A stretch of 64,000 nucleotides of DNA from Trametes villosa (Eukaryota > Basidiomycota > Agaricomycetes > Polyporales > Polyporaceae), in assembly GCA_002964805.2 (NCBI GenBank), contig PUDQ02000001.1, forward strand, positions 5,728,001 through 5,792,000, read 5' to 3'. The translations under genes and the position numbers were made by a program. This document shows, piece by piece, positions 43,673 through 55,100 of the stretch; positions within the stretch are counted from its first letter, which is position 1; every line of letters begins with the position of its first letter. The notes beneath the pieces were generated by a model that searched no databases, was not told the DNA's origin, and saw nothing but the letters and a program-made list of their open reading frames with translations.

Positions 43673-43915
43673 CCTAGCTGAGTTCTAGCGAATGCCGAGC
43701 ACAGAAGGACAATTTCGCGAGCAAAGCGTCGCGACCGTAGGCGGTGGCTGATGTGGTAGAAGGCAAGTGCGGGAACCGCGGTGGCGCGCCTGGGAAGAGG
43801 CGTCCTGCGGACCTGAATGCTCCGGCCTTCCTCTCCTTCTCCCCCTCATCGTCTAGCCCAGTGACCAGACGTCTACTACCGCCGCAGGCCTTCTCGCCAC
43901 GAAGTACTCGCAGCT
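43673..43915. promoter_or_regulatory. bidirectional promoter region DTD1/PPIL1
   Basis: 243 bp lie between start codons. Confidence 0.45.
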
Positions 43916-44672
43916 ATGGAATCGGTTGTACTGGAAACAAGTATGGGGGACATCCAGCTCGAGCTGTACTGGGACCATGCTCCTCGAGTAGGTTCGGCCT
44001 TGGTTTCGGTCAGCGTCCAGACTCCCTGATTGACTCGCGTTTTCAATAGACATGCAAAAACTTTGCTGAGCTCGCGAAGCGGGGGTATTACAATGGGGTG
44101 GTCTTCCACCGTATCATCGCGGTACGAACCAATGACCATCGTGCCCGCCTCTCAGTCTCACAGAGCCTACGCGAATCCAGGACTTTATGATCCAGACGGG
44201 CGACCCAACGGGCACGGGGCGCGGCGGGACCAGTATCTACGGGCAGAAGTTGTACGTCTGCATCTACCTCCCGCTTGCGCCTCTTTCTTGACACGAGTAT
44301 CAGCGAGGATGAAATCCACCCCGAGCTGCGTTTCACTGGTGCTGGAATCCTAGCCATGGCCAACTCTGGGCCAAACACCAACGGTACGATCCACATGCCA
44401 TGGAGCCGATTGCCTTCGTGCCAATATCCGTTGTTCAGGCTCGCAGTTCTTCATCACTCTTGCGCCAACACCGTACTTGGACAACAAACACACCATCTTC
44501 GGACGCGTTAGCGCAGGCATGCGCGTCGTCCAGAGGCTCGGTGCAGTGGGCACTGATGCGCAGGATCGGTATGTCGAAACTTGGCTAGCTCTTGCGCTCG
44601 ACACTGAAATGACTTCACCCCCTGCCAAGACCTCGAGAAGACGTGAAAATATATAAGGCTCGCACTCTCTGA
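43916..44672 (+). CDS. PPIL1-type cyclophilin (peptidyl-prolyl isomerase), 155 aa
   Basis: Six exons (43916-43987, 44050-44121, 44181-44251, 44304-44383, 44439-44568, 44630-44672) sum to 156 codons. The single cyclophilin domain begins [20 protein letters not shown]. Catalytic residues are in FHRII (Arg/Phe), [35 protein letters not shown] and [11 protein letters not shown]. The short N-terminus and [20 protein letters not shown] match the PPIL1/Cyp3 class, a spliceosome-associated cyclophilin. The last exon ends [13 protein letters not shown], typical for the class. It is slightly shorter than human PPIL1 (166 aa). Confidence is high for cyclophilin, moderate for the PPIL1 subgroup. Confidence 0.9.
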
Positions 44673-46253
44673 GCGCGACTCTCGATGCCCCCTCTCTGTT
44701 CTCCTATGTACTCGTTTTGAGAGGTTAGTCGTGACATGCCGCTATCGAATATTGCTCTAACACGTCAAACTGTAGTAGATTTTCCTACGTGCCGCTGTAC
44801 GACTACGTCCAATGAGAAAACGACAGGATATCTGTTCCGGACTGTACATCCCGCTTTTCGAAGAACAACGCGCAGTAGCCGCAGCCGTCTTCCATAGCAG
44901 AAGAGGCCGTCGTGCGGCGACCGCGCGAACGCTTGAACTAGCGGAGGGCATGGTTCTCGTAACGGCCCAGCAGATGCAGCCTACGGCGGTATCTTCGAAC
45001 GCCAGGAAGGTGTGCAGATGTCGTGCCTGTTTACCTACCATATCTGCTTCTTCGCAGGAACGCAGTCGGCGGCGTTTGCCGCGATCTGCGGGGTACCGTG
45101 GTACGTGTGCCGCGCATGCCATATCCGCCGTCCTTCTCCCCGGCGTCGTGCCGGGGCTGCGGGCCTGTCGTGGAAGCCCCGGCCCCTGCGCGAGTGCGCA
45201 CACACGCACGATGCACGCGGACGTCTTTCTCACGACAATGAAAACTGGACAGGACGCTTCGTGATGCAGCTGCTCCCTCGTCCGATTGGCCCCCGCCCGC
45301 GCCCTTCGACGCTATCGGCGACGCCCTCCCAGCGTGACGGCACGGGCGACGTTCCGAGGAGCTCTAATACGTCGCTGGGGAGCGCCGATCCTTGGCACCC
45401 GGACTCGGGCACGGAGCCCCTCGTACCGCCTGACAAACCTCGTCGTTCCGACCGCCCATCCCGCCATCCCCCTCGCCACCCCAGCGTGATTTTGGCAGCA
45501 CGGATGGCGTCATGGGACTGTTCGTCGCTTCGCCCAAAGCCGCAGCCACAAGGGCAATCCCATACACTCCCGCGTCGGAAGCGGTGCGGAGACGGGCACC
45601 GCGCGCGCGTGCCCCCGCGCACGCGAAGCGTACGTCCTCTCGGGGCTTGTGCGAAGCGAGCGAAGCACGCGCCGGGCCTTCCTGGACGTTTGTGGGGAAT
45701 TTGGACCGCTATTTGTCGCGCGGGGGCTCGACGACGCGCGCGACCCGGCCCCGCGGGTCGGTCCCGCACGCATCGCGATGGGAGCGCGGGCGCAGCGGCC
45801 GCGGTAGTTCCCCGTCCCTGCGCTGTGGATACACAGCGGTATCGCGATCACACGCTTCGCTGGGGGTCGGGCGATCGAGGCTCCCCGCTGTGCTGGGTCG
45901 GGCGCAAACACTGACAGCTCGGGTGGCCGTCGGGGCGCAGCAGGGCGCGGACGGTTCGGGAGCGGGCACCACATGTACACCTCCAAAAGAATTGATTACG
46001 CGCGACGCCAGTAGAGTATGTACACGAACCCTCCACGGACATAATCATGATGAGACGGTGCTTCTACAAGACAGGAGTCCGGGGTACCGAAATCCCGTAA
46101 CAGATACTGATGCGGCCAACGAGCGAGGAGACATGGAGATGAGCGGGTGCGCGAGGAGAGCTGAGGAGAAGCGTGACGACGACATAACGGAACGTAAGAG
46201 TACAGATATCCCAGGGGTAATACAATGTCTGCGACGGCGATAGCAGTACTAGT
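44673..46253. other. GC-rich convergent intergenic region, no supported gene
   Basis: Lies between the 3' ends of the cyclophilin gene and CDC4. High GC produces long overlapping ORFs on both strands (for example 300 codons at 45012-45914 +, and 179 codons at 45230-45769 -), but they are Arg/Pro/Ala-rich, overlap each other and contain no family motif. Repeats are minor. Confidence 0.5.
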
Positions 46254-49098
46254 CTACGGCTGCCACCGCCTGCGGTGGCCCACGTTCCGCGTGCGCGGCC
46301 GTGTGGGGGTCTCCTCCACCGCAGGAAGCATGCGCAGCTGCGGTTCGGAAGGGCCTACGGACGACGACGACGGTGCCTCCCGTTGCGACCTTGTCCTCCG
46401 GCTACGGTAATGACTTGCCGACGTTTCTCGACTGGTGGAGGCCTTTGTGCTGTCCTCCGCATCGGTTGACTGCGACAGTCCTCGCCAGCGACTTGGTCGC
46501 CCCTCAGCATCGTCGTCATCGGTACCCCCGAGCTCCTGTTCCTGATCGAGGTCCGCGAACTCGGCGTCAGAGAGCGCGCCGTCGAGATCCTGGTCCATCG
46601 CGTCGACCTCCGCCTGTGTTCGCTCCAGGTCATCCTCTTCCTCGTCGTCGTAGTCTGACTCCTCATCGTACAGGCCGCCAGGAGGTTCTCCCTCCCATTC
46701 CTCGTCTCCGTCGTTGCCAAAGTCCCACACGTCCAGCACGGTGGAATCCATGCGGTTGCTCGCCGCGACGCACCATCGGCCCTCGAAGACGACTTGCCAG
46801 ACGCCAACGATGCCAGTGAGGAGGTCGCGCACTTGGGTGCCGTCCCGGATGTCCCACATCTTGAGCGTCCCGTCGGAGCCGCTCAGGACCTTGAACTCGT
46901 CGTGCTGGAAACATGTGATCGCGCCGCTGTGTGCGGCCAATGTGTGACGAAGTTCTCCAGAGTCGGGGTCCCACACCCGGAGTGTCGAGTCAGCAGCGGC
47001 GGAGACGAGGTATGAGGGGGAGAGGCCGAGCAGGCCGACAAGGGAGGTGTGCCCGGCTAGGATGTGTTGACATTGCCCGGTGCTGAGATTCCAAACACGG
47101 ACGGTGCCGTCCATGGAGCCTGAACAAGCGAGGTTGCGGTTGATATCGAGTACAACGCTGTACACTGTCAACTCAGGGACGTAAGTTCGTGGTATCAACG
47201 GCTTGGACAGTAGTATGATCCGCACCTTTCTGCGTGTGCCCTACCAAGACCCACTTGCAGTCTCCAGTGATGATGTCCCATATGCGAACAGTGCAGTCGT
47301 AGCTTCCAGATACGAGTGTGCGTCCTCGGGCAGCAAGCGCGCGGACTGCGTGGTCGTGGCCCTCGAGGTGAAGTTTATGATACGGGTTATCATCCACGTC
47401 CTCCTGTGGAATGTTACGTTAGATGTGATATGACTAGCGCGCAACATAGCCCTGCTGCGCACCTCTGAAGGGTCAACCTCGGTATCATCCGCGCCATAAC
47501 ACCTGTACTCCTCGTCTCCGGGTCTAGGCAGCGTCCACACGCGCAACGAGTGGTCCCTGCTACCGGTGACAATGAGCGGTCGTTTTGGCCATTTCTCCCT
47601 AACGACGATGCCGTGCTCGTTCTCGTATTCTATTATCTCCGGTTTTACGATGGCCAGACAGCGGACAGTGCTGGTGTGCCCGCCGAATACATGTGTGCAG
47701 CGTCCGGTCTCGAGGTCCCATATCCGGACCGTCCGGTCCGTGGAGCCACTGACGAGCGTGTTCTTCGTTGCCGCGAGCGCCCATACCCCGCCGTCGTGGC
47801 CGTCCAAAGAGCGAATGAGCGTGCCAGTCACTGGAGAGTAAACGTGGATCGAATGGTCGTCTGAAGCAGAGATGATGCGTCCATGCGAGAAGATGAGGCA
47901 TGTTACCACCGATCGGCCGTGTGCAGGGAACGTCAGTCGCTTCGGTTCTTGATTGGTGACCCAGCGTGTGCGAGTGAGGTGTCGCGACTTGAAGAGGATC
48001 TTGTACGGGTGAGGGAGGGGAAGAGAGTTGGGTGCGGGAAGTCCTTGTCGCCTCCTCCGAGCCATGATAGCGTCCGAGAAAGCCGTTTCAGAATCGTGTC
48101 CAAACCAGATCCTAGTGCCCTTCAGGAGGTCTCGCCAAAGGACAGGGTCCGAATCGATGATCGCGCGCCACGACTTGGAGACTCTTGACGCACGAGCGAG
48201 GTCCGGGAAAGACAAGAAGCTCAGGATCAACGACACAAGCTCAGGCGGTAGGAGGGTGAGGAAGTCTCTTGCGAGGGTGGGGGTGAGAACAGAGTGAAGG
48301 GTGCGCAGTACTGAGAGCGGAGAGTGACGTAGAAAGGTGAGTAGGACATGTGACTGGAGGGGCGGCGGCAAACTGGAGAAATGCGAGAGTAGCGACGGGA
48401 GAGCGAGTAGCGTCGTGAGCGATAGATCGGGTTGTACGGGAGCTTGCGCTTGAGGCTGCGGGGAAGAGTGACCACTCGGAGGTGCTGAGGGCCAGATGCT
48501 CTCGGGTGGTGGTGAGCCATGTGGGGACGGGAGGGGGGAGGGCGGCGCAGCGGTGTTCATCGTGTTGATAGGTGGTGGATGGCTCTTCGCCTTCTTGCGT
48601 GGTGGTGTGTTTGTGACCAGACCCGGGATGGCCTCGATGCCCTCCATCATGTTCTCGTTACTGTACGACCTCTTGCGGCCGTAGCGTTCGATGGCCTCCG
48701 CAAGGCCAACCTCCTTCCTCGGTTCGCTCTCGTCGCGCTTGACCATCTTCCAGCCCTGCCCCTCCACCACCGATTCCTCCTCCTGCATCTCCTGCTCACC
48801 GAGCTCGCCGTCATGAAAGGTAGCACGCGAACCTCCAGGGAAGACCAAGGGGAACTCGCGCAGTGATCTTGGCAGTGTAGCATTGAGCAGCGGATATAGC
48901 TTGGGGTCCTTGGGAGAAGAAGGCGGTGGGATTGGTGGTAGCTGGATTGGCGCGTACGTAGTCGTTGTCGTTGTCGTCGTGACCACCCTGAGAAGCACCG
49001 CGTCGGATACTCGCAACCCATAGTTTGAAAGAGACTACTCACGTGGTAGTGTTCACCGACGGGGCGAGATAGAGCGAAGGTCGAGGGTTGGAAGACAT
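46254..49098 (-). CDS. CDC4: Cdc4-type F-box/WD40 substrate receptor of SCF ubiquitin ligase
   Basis: Recognises phosphodegrons on cell-cycle regulators for ubiquitination. After a low-complexity Thr run (TTTTTTTYAPI) and a Pro/Ser-rich segment, the F-box reads LLPPELVSLILSFLSFPDLA followed by SRVSKSWRAIIDSDPVLWRD. A linker (HLTRTRWVTNQEPKRLTFPA) precedes WD40 blades: HGRSVVTCLIFSHGRIISAS, DGHDGGVWALAATKNTLVSG, GHTSTVRCLAI, SRDHSLRVW, GHDHAVRALAARGRTLVSGS, VYSVVLDINRNLACSGSMDG, GHTSLVGLLGLSPSYLVSAA, HSGAITCFQHDEFKVLSGSD. A long acidic tail (YDEESDYDDEEEDDLE) and a basic end follow. Introns near 47407-47461, 47168-47228 and 49043-48988 keep the frame. The frame stays open upstream to about 49330 (DDLLQCRQRWLVGLSKVLDE), so ATG 49098 is a minimum start and a 5' exon is probably missing. 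Confidence 0.88.
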
Positions 49099-49330
49099 GG
49101 TGGTCGAAGACAGTGCGCCCCCCGCGCAGCTCGAGGTCGGGCAGTTGGACGTGAAGCGATGAGACGGGCGCTTGCAAGCGCGTCTCTCCCGTGCCACAGC
49201 GGAGTCCGAATCCCCCGCAAAGTCGCAATCACCCTTTTCGGTCTCCGCGTCCTTTGTGGCTTGTTCCCGCTCCTCGTCCAAGACCTTGCTGAGACCAACT
49301 AGCCATCGTTGACGACACTGCAGAAGGTCA

Positions 49331-50924
49331 TCGGGCTCGTGTTAAATGGTACAGTGCGAAATATAGGCAGAAACAGTCACTCACGCAACTATGACAAGCA
49401 AATTAACAGCCATACGAACGTAGGACGGTGCTCGGGCAATGGCGAGGTGCTCTCCATGCTGCAGAGCATCGCTCTTCTGCGAGGGTTCAGGCCTTCAGGT
49501 GTTGCGGTTGAGTGCTGCAACTTCTGAGGCTCAACACGGCGCAAAATCAAAGAATGCAGGAGGGTCTAGAACCCCCAAGCTGTACCCAGACTCACGCCCG
49601 AGGTTCGTTCGATGGTCATGCTCGTGAGGTAGATCACTCGTTTCTGGTGAAAGCAACGGCTTACGGATATGTTAGGCAATCCGGCATAGTCAGTGAGACG
49701 TCTCCTTGCGGCCCTCCGCTTCCTCCCGCTATGAAATCCTCGGCACTGGCCCACCCTGGGAGCTTTCAAAGTTTCATGTTGTGACTTCGTATTGCTAGGG
49801 AGACCGCCGTTGCACGACGTATCGTGTAGGTTTGCATATCCGTCTAACCGGCTTCTCCCAACTGCTCGTCGCTGCTCTGGCGAATCACACGCGGCTTCCA
49901 CCACATCGTAACACGTACGCATTACTCCTACGCATGCCGGTGGCCTGGCCCTGGACTCAAACGTCGGTATGCTGTGATGTCCCACGAGAATGGCGAGCGT
50001 GAGGAGCTTTTACACCGCCGCGCCCTAAACTTGGCCAGATCTGTCCGACTGACCGCTGATTTCGACGTCGGCGCGGGCACCAAAGCTTGAGCAAACCTTC
50101 ATAGACGAAGACACGGCCCTCGTGAGCACATTCTTGACCGCCTGCCTTTTATGGGGACCGCTCACCCAGCTCTTCAGCTCCTCTCCCATGCGCACTCTGG
50201 TCGCCCGTGACAGTCGATCCGGTGGACACCACAACTCGTCTTCTCCGCGTGCTATTGGCGGGTCGTCACTGATAACGGCCCGTCGGACCCCGCCGTGTAG
50301 GCGAGGTGCCTGGTTGAACTCACCCTACGGCCAGGGTTACAGGTACCGCACCCCCGCCCGGTAGGCAGTAGAGGCTCTGTGCCATGGCTAGCGGCCACCA
50401 TACTCCCTTCGTACGCCACTGACCATGCGGACACCGCGTCTTCCAGCACCTGCGTAGTCCAGGCATCTGAATCATCAGCCCCCTCTCCCTCGGTGCCCGC
50501 TTCTCCGTTCACATAAGCTTCCGGGAGCAGACGCAAGGCCGCGTCAGTAGCCTGCTGAGGCTTACCGGGGCTCGAGTACCTTTCGACTGGGTTCCTCGGC
50601 ATGCCTCGCATGCCGTGCCGCAGGCTCACTCGCCCGAGTCAGTTTGACCGCATTCTCGTCGGCGTGCTTAGATTCACGCAGATCGGCCTCGAGCGCTGCG
50701 GCGGGTACTAAGTTTAGTACGAACCCCCATGCTTGTCAAGTTGGGTCATGCGAATCCCGTCATGCTCTATCCGGGCCATGCGCCAATTGTACAGTGCGTG
50801 TCCTCCACTCGAAATCCGACGTGCAGACGACGCTGACCCAGCAGTCTTTTGCCCTCTATGAAGTCCTGTTACGCGTTTATGATTATGCGGAGGGGGGGGG
50901 GTATCTATAACTTTAGTTCACTAC
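49331..50924. other. intergenic, no supported gene
   Basis: Contains the CDC4 promoter and perhaps its first exon (49380-49490). A run of ten G follows one A near 50892-50901, just beyond the 3' end of the monooxygenase gene. ORFs here lack family features. Confidence 0.45.
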
Positions 50925-52130
50925 TTAGGCGTTTGTTACAGCTATGGCGTCGTGGAAAGCCTTGATCATGGTGTGGGGAGTACCGGGGCTGAAGACGGTC
51001 TGCAGGTTTCTGTAGGTGAGCGCCGCAAACTTCTCCCCCCTCGCAAACATGTCCTTCTCGAACGCAGCAACGGCAGCCTCCCTCTCCTCCCTTCCCGAGC
51101 CATTCGACACGCCTTCCGCGAGGGCTAGTCCAAGCTCGATGGCGTCCTGCATCGCGAGGTTCGCGCCCGCGCCCGCGAACGGACTCATGAGGTGAGCAGC
51201 GTCGCCGATGACAGTGACACCGGGCTGATGCTCCCAGCGATGGCCGACGGGGAGGTAGAAGAGCGGCCGGACGTAGATCGCGTCCTCGTCCGCCTGTTCG
51301 ATGAACCTGCGGATCCACGGCGCCCAGTCAGGGTAGATTTCGAGCAACACCTTCTTCGCCTCCTTCGGGTCGCGCGGGAGGGACCACTCCAGCGGGGCGC
51401 GGTGCCACAGGTACGCGCGAATGCGCCCGTCGCCGTTGCGCTGGAACGCCATGTTCGTCTCGTTCTCCGCAACGTAGCAGCTCCCCTTTCCGACGCCGTC
51501 GCTGATGTCGCTGTTCTCGGGGAGGGCGACGGCGGCGGGCGGAAGCGAGAGCTCGGCGCCTGTGACGCCGTGGTAGAGGGGGACCTGAGAGGAGACGAGA
51601 GGACGGATGCGGGAGTGCGCGCCGTCAGCGCCAACGACGAAGTCCGCTACGGTCACCAGGCCATTGGCGAAGGTAAGTTCGTGCTGCCCGTCCTCGAGCG
51701 GCCGGATGGACGCGAGTGCGTGCCCCCACTTCACCGAGTCCTTGGGCACAGCGCCCAGGAGGAGTTCGCGCAGGACGCGGCGGTCGATCTCGGGGCGGGC
51801 CTTGGTGAGGTCGCCCGTGAGCGGATCGATGTTGGACTCCTCTTCTCGATGCATGAGCGGGACGCCGTCCTTGCCGCAGACCTTGGTCTCCTCGGCGTCG
51901 CGGCGCGAGAGCCTCCGGAACGCGTCCTCAAGGCCGTTCTCGCGCAGCGCGCGCTGGCCTGAGTTCCACTCGAGGTCGAGCATGCCGCCGAGGTGCGCGC
52001 GCGAGTTGCTGTCGAGCTCGCGCTCGTAGAGCGTGGCGGGTATGCCGCGCTTGGTGAGGGTGAGGAGAACGACGAGGCCTGCTGGGCCGCCGCCGATGAT
52101 GGCGATGCGAGGGCTAGATGTGGCGGACAT
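50925..52130 (-). CDS. FAD-dependent monooxygenase, intronless, 401 aa
   Basis: Class A flavoprotein monooxygenase (PF01494-like), which inserts oxygen into aromatic or polycyclic substrates using NAD(P)H and FAD; the substrate cannot be told from sequence. Start MSATSSPRIAIIGGGPAGL was chosen because the Rossmann dinucleotide motif GGGPAG is at residues 13-18; the upstream in-frame extension is not protein-like. The ribose-binding Glu follows in LYERELDSNSRAHLGG. The DG motif is VVGADGAHSRIRPLV, and the second FAD motif is VIGDAAHLMSPFAGAGANLA. Overall it resembles TetX-like and fungal salicylate-hydroxylase-like enzymes. There is no C-terminal extension. Unlike nearly every other gene in the window it has no intron, which may indicate acquisition from bacteria or an mRNA-derived copy. 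Probable role: secondary metabolism or detoxification (inference). Confidence 0.85.
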   Translation of the reverse strand: MSATSSPRIAIIGGGPAGLVVLLTLTKRGIPATLYERELDSNSRAHLGGMLDLEWNSGQRALRENGLEDAFRRLSRRDAEETKVCGKDGVPLMHREEESNIDPLTGDLTKARPEIDRRVLRELLLGAVPKDSVKWGHALASIRPLEDGQHELTFANGLVTVADFVVGADGAHSRIRPLVSSQVPLYHGVTGAELSLPPAAVALPENSDISDGVGKGSCYVAENETNMAFQRNGDGRIRAYLWHRAPLEWSLPRDPKEAKKVLLEIYPDWAPWIRRFIEQADEDAIYVRPLFYLPVGHRWEHQPGVTVIGDAAHLMSPFAGAGANLAMQDAIELGLALAEGVSNGSGREEREAAVAAFEKDMFARGEKFAALTYRNLQTVFSPGTPHTMIKAFHDAIAVTNA

Positions 52131-55100
52131 GGTTTCTGTAGCTCTTCCGGTTAGGCTGAGTAGTCGAGGCTGTGGTGTTCGTTGGATGAGTGGCGTGTGC
52201 TGCAAAGGTTCTAGTCAACACCGACATCTTTATATCCTATTGCCAACACACCGACACGCCTCCCGGAGGGACTCGTCAGCCCAGCGGCACCGTGGAGAGT
52301 CGGGAAGATGGTATTGATCCTTGCCACACTCAGACGCAGGGCAGTACAGTCACATATCCTCATTCGAACATCGTGGGTGAGGTGTTTACTGTAAGTGCTC
52401 AGAAGGTTACAGATCGCAGCGGCGGAGCGCTGTCTAGACGCCACGATGATCAGCGAGCAATTCAGTTCTGTGTCGCGTACTCTCTAACGTTCCGCTGCGT
52501 GCGGCAGGAAATCGCAGTCGGCTGACACCTCGACAGGCTGCGGCCGGTGCGATCAGGTTGCGGTCTTACCCTTGTACCACAATCTCGAGGGCTTGACGCA
52601 CCTCAGTGGTGTCTGTTGACAGTGACTAGTGACGAGCGGTGGCGGGCCCGTGCTCGGCCGGAGAGGTTCGTCAGTGTCGCCGCAGGACGGCAGGTTTCTC
52701 AGTGATGGCTGTAGTACGTACTACTCGATACACCCGCCGCCGAGGCGACGCGTACATCCTACCATGTCCTTCTCGTGGAGGTCGAATATCAAAATGCTAG
52801 CATCAGGTGACTTGATCTAGAATAGTACACAGACTCAGAGTTGGTGGTAGCCCCGCGCGCGCTGTGCCGTCGGCATGATTGGCTTTGAACGGTCTTGGTT
52901 TGCGACTATGATTGACTTTGCGGTGCTATAAACTCCAGGCGTTCTACGCCGTGTGCGAGCTTGTGGTAACTCTCAATATCCCGACACTCTCGCTAAGGCA
53001 GCCAGAATACCGCTTCGCCGGCCAGGGCAAGGCCCAGGAGCAGGGCGTGTTGGATACTCACACCAATGGTGCCTTCTGAACCGTAGAGAACTGGTGCTGG
53101 CAGTTCCACGGTGCCTACCGAATAGAGTTCGGACTACGCACCGTGTCCGGAGCCGAAATATGATTAGAAAACCCAGTATACACCCTGGGTGACTGTGACA
53201 CAAGGATCTATCAGAAGCTACACCGATCTTCAAGCACAACACTCACCAAACAAACAATCAGCCTCAACCCTTCAGGTGAGGACAGAGCGTCGCAGGGGAA
53301 TGGCGTCATCCCATTGGCAGATAGCTCGTCCAGCGCACCCGGCGTGCACAATGGATAGCATGCCCGCGATCGCCGCGGTTCGCAGGGGGTGCGCATGGCG
53401 TGCTCGCCGCCCTCGCCAAAATAGAGGCGGCGAGTCGGGAACGCTCTCCACGCCTACTGCGACCCTGAGAGCGCAGCCGCACCAAGGGCCGAGAGAGCAT
53501 CCCGGTAGAAGGCACCGCCTCGGAGGGGCTGCTTCTCCGGAGCGGCGCCGCGGTATCGCGTCCGCGCGCTGTGGCACCGTATACACGAGGCGCGCGAAGT
53601 GGTACTCGCACCAGGTGTCCATGCGGCCATGGGATGCGCGGGTTGACATTGAATACGGTGGACTCCATATCGTGAGTTGCTGTCACCGACGGATGGGCGG
53701 TAAGCAATCTGGGCGCGCCTTCTAAGTCCGAGGGGGCTCCAGAAGGTGGCTTCGCCTTGACACCTAGCATGAGGGGCTGGAGTGCTTCGTCGTGGGACGA
53801 GGTCTCTGGGTTGCTTCACGGAGGGGTAGGGTCGCGCAATCACGGGTGCGTTTGGCGATAGCTTCAGGGGCCATGAATTGAAGCTTGGAAAGGACCGAAC
53901 GTCTTGCCAACGGAGCCGCGGTACGGAAAGGCCGGAATGTAGACAGTGAGGACGGACACCGAGGGCGGCTCCGAACGACCGACAGGGTTTGGTAGAATTA
54001 CTCGCTTTAGCAAGGGCGCAACTGTGCGGTGCCGCTGTCTTCTGTAGTCCAATCGCCTGTTAGTGCAAACGGATGAACGCGAGCCGTCCGTATCTCTCAC
54101 CTCCAAGGTCGCGAGCGGGTTCTCTCTCTTCTTCCGCTGCGTATTCGGCGTCCGCCCTTCTGCGATTGCAACCGTTCTGGCAATTACGAGATGCTAGCCC
54201 CGCCGCCCAATGGCCGCGAGATCCTGGCGGAACGTCGAAGAGAAAGAGACGAATTGCGCTCCCGAGCGGACTCACAAAGAAGAGCCTGCCATTGCCCAAA
54301 ACGCCGAACGAGTGTACACGCTCGGAACCGCGACCGCACGCGGGCGGAGAAGCGCAACGCAGCCCGCGGGCGGCAGGACCTCCGAGCGTAGTTCGTAACT
54401 GGTCGAAGGCGACCGGAGCTGCGCTAGTACATAGCGGGTTCGCGGTTTCTTGATGAGCGATCGAGCGGCGCCGACGCTGAGAAATGTATATGGAAACATG
54501 GCGCCCTGGCCCTGTGAAGAGCCGAAAGCTCAGATCGTGCGATCAGATTGTACCGTTAGAACGGTGGACGATGCAGAACAAGTGATCGGTATCGCAAGAT
54601 GAGCGGGGGCGCAATCGGTGTAGCAGATAGACGCACCCCGCTACGACTAGGTCGTCTGAGGAGGTCGCCCGAGGAGGTCCTCGACTGGAGCTTGGCTGGG
54701 CACGCCACAAAGATGACAGCCTTCGGCCTTCGTGGCGTAACAGCCGACATCATAGAGCATAAGACGTGTTGGTACCTCACACGGGTCGGGATCACGGGCA
54801 ACTTCGACAGCGACAGTGAAGTTCCGTGCACGCGCCGCACGAATGTCGACGTCATCTTGCGACAGGTTCGCCTGCGCCTCGGTGTGCAGCGGTGAGAACA
54901 AGCTACGATCACTCATTCAAACCACCAGGGCTAAGCTCGACGCGGACATCAGCACATACCATATGGCGAAGACATTCCTGAGAAAACGGGACCCACGTTT
55001 TCCGAGAAGACGAGTCGAGCATGTGGTGCGCGCGTCCGGCGCAGAGTCACTGGGTCCTTATCGTCACTGCTCGAGAGAGATCGCCACTGGCGCGTCGTGG

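Noticed and set aside
45012..45914. 300-codon plus-strand ORF between the cyclophilin and CDC4 genes
   Set aside because: It is Arg/Pro-rich with competing ORFs on the opposite strand and no recognisable family.
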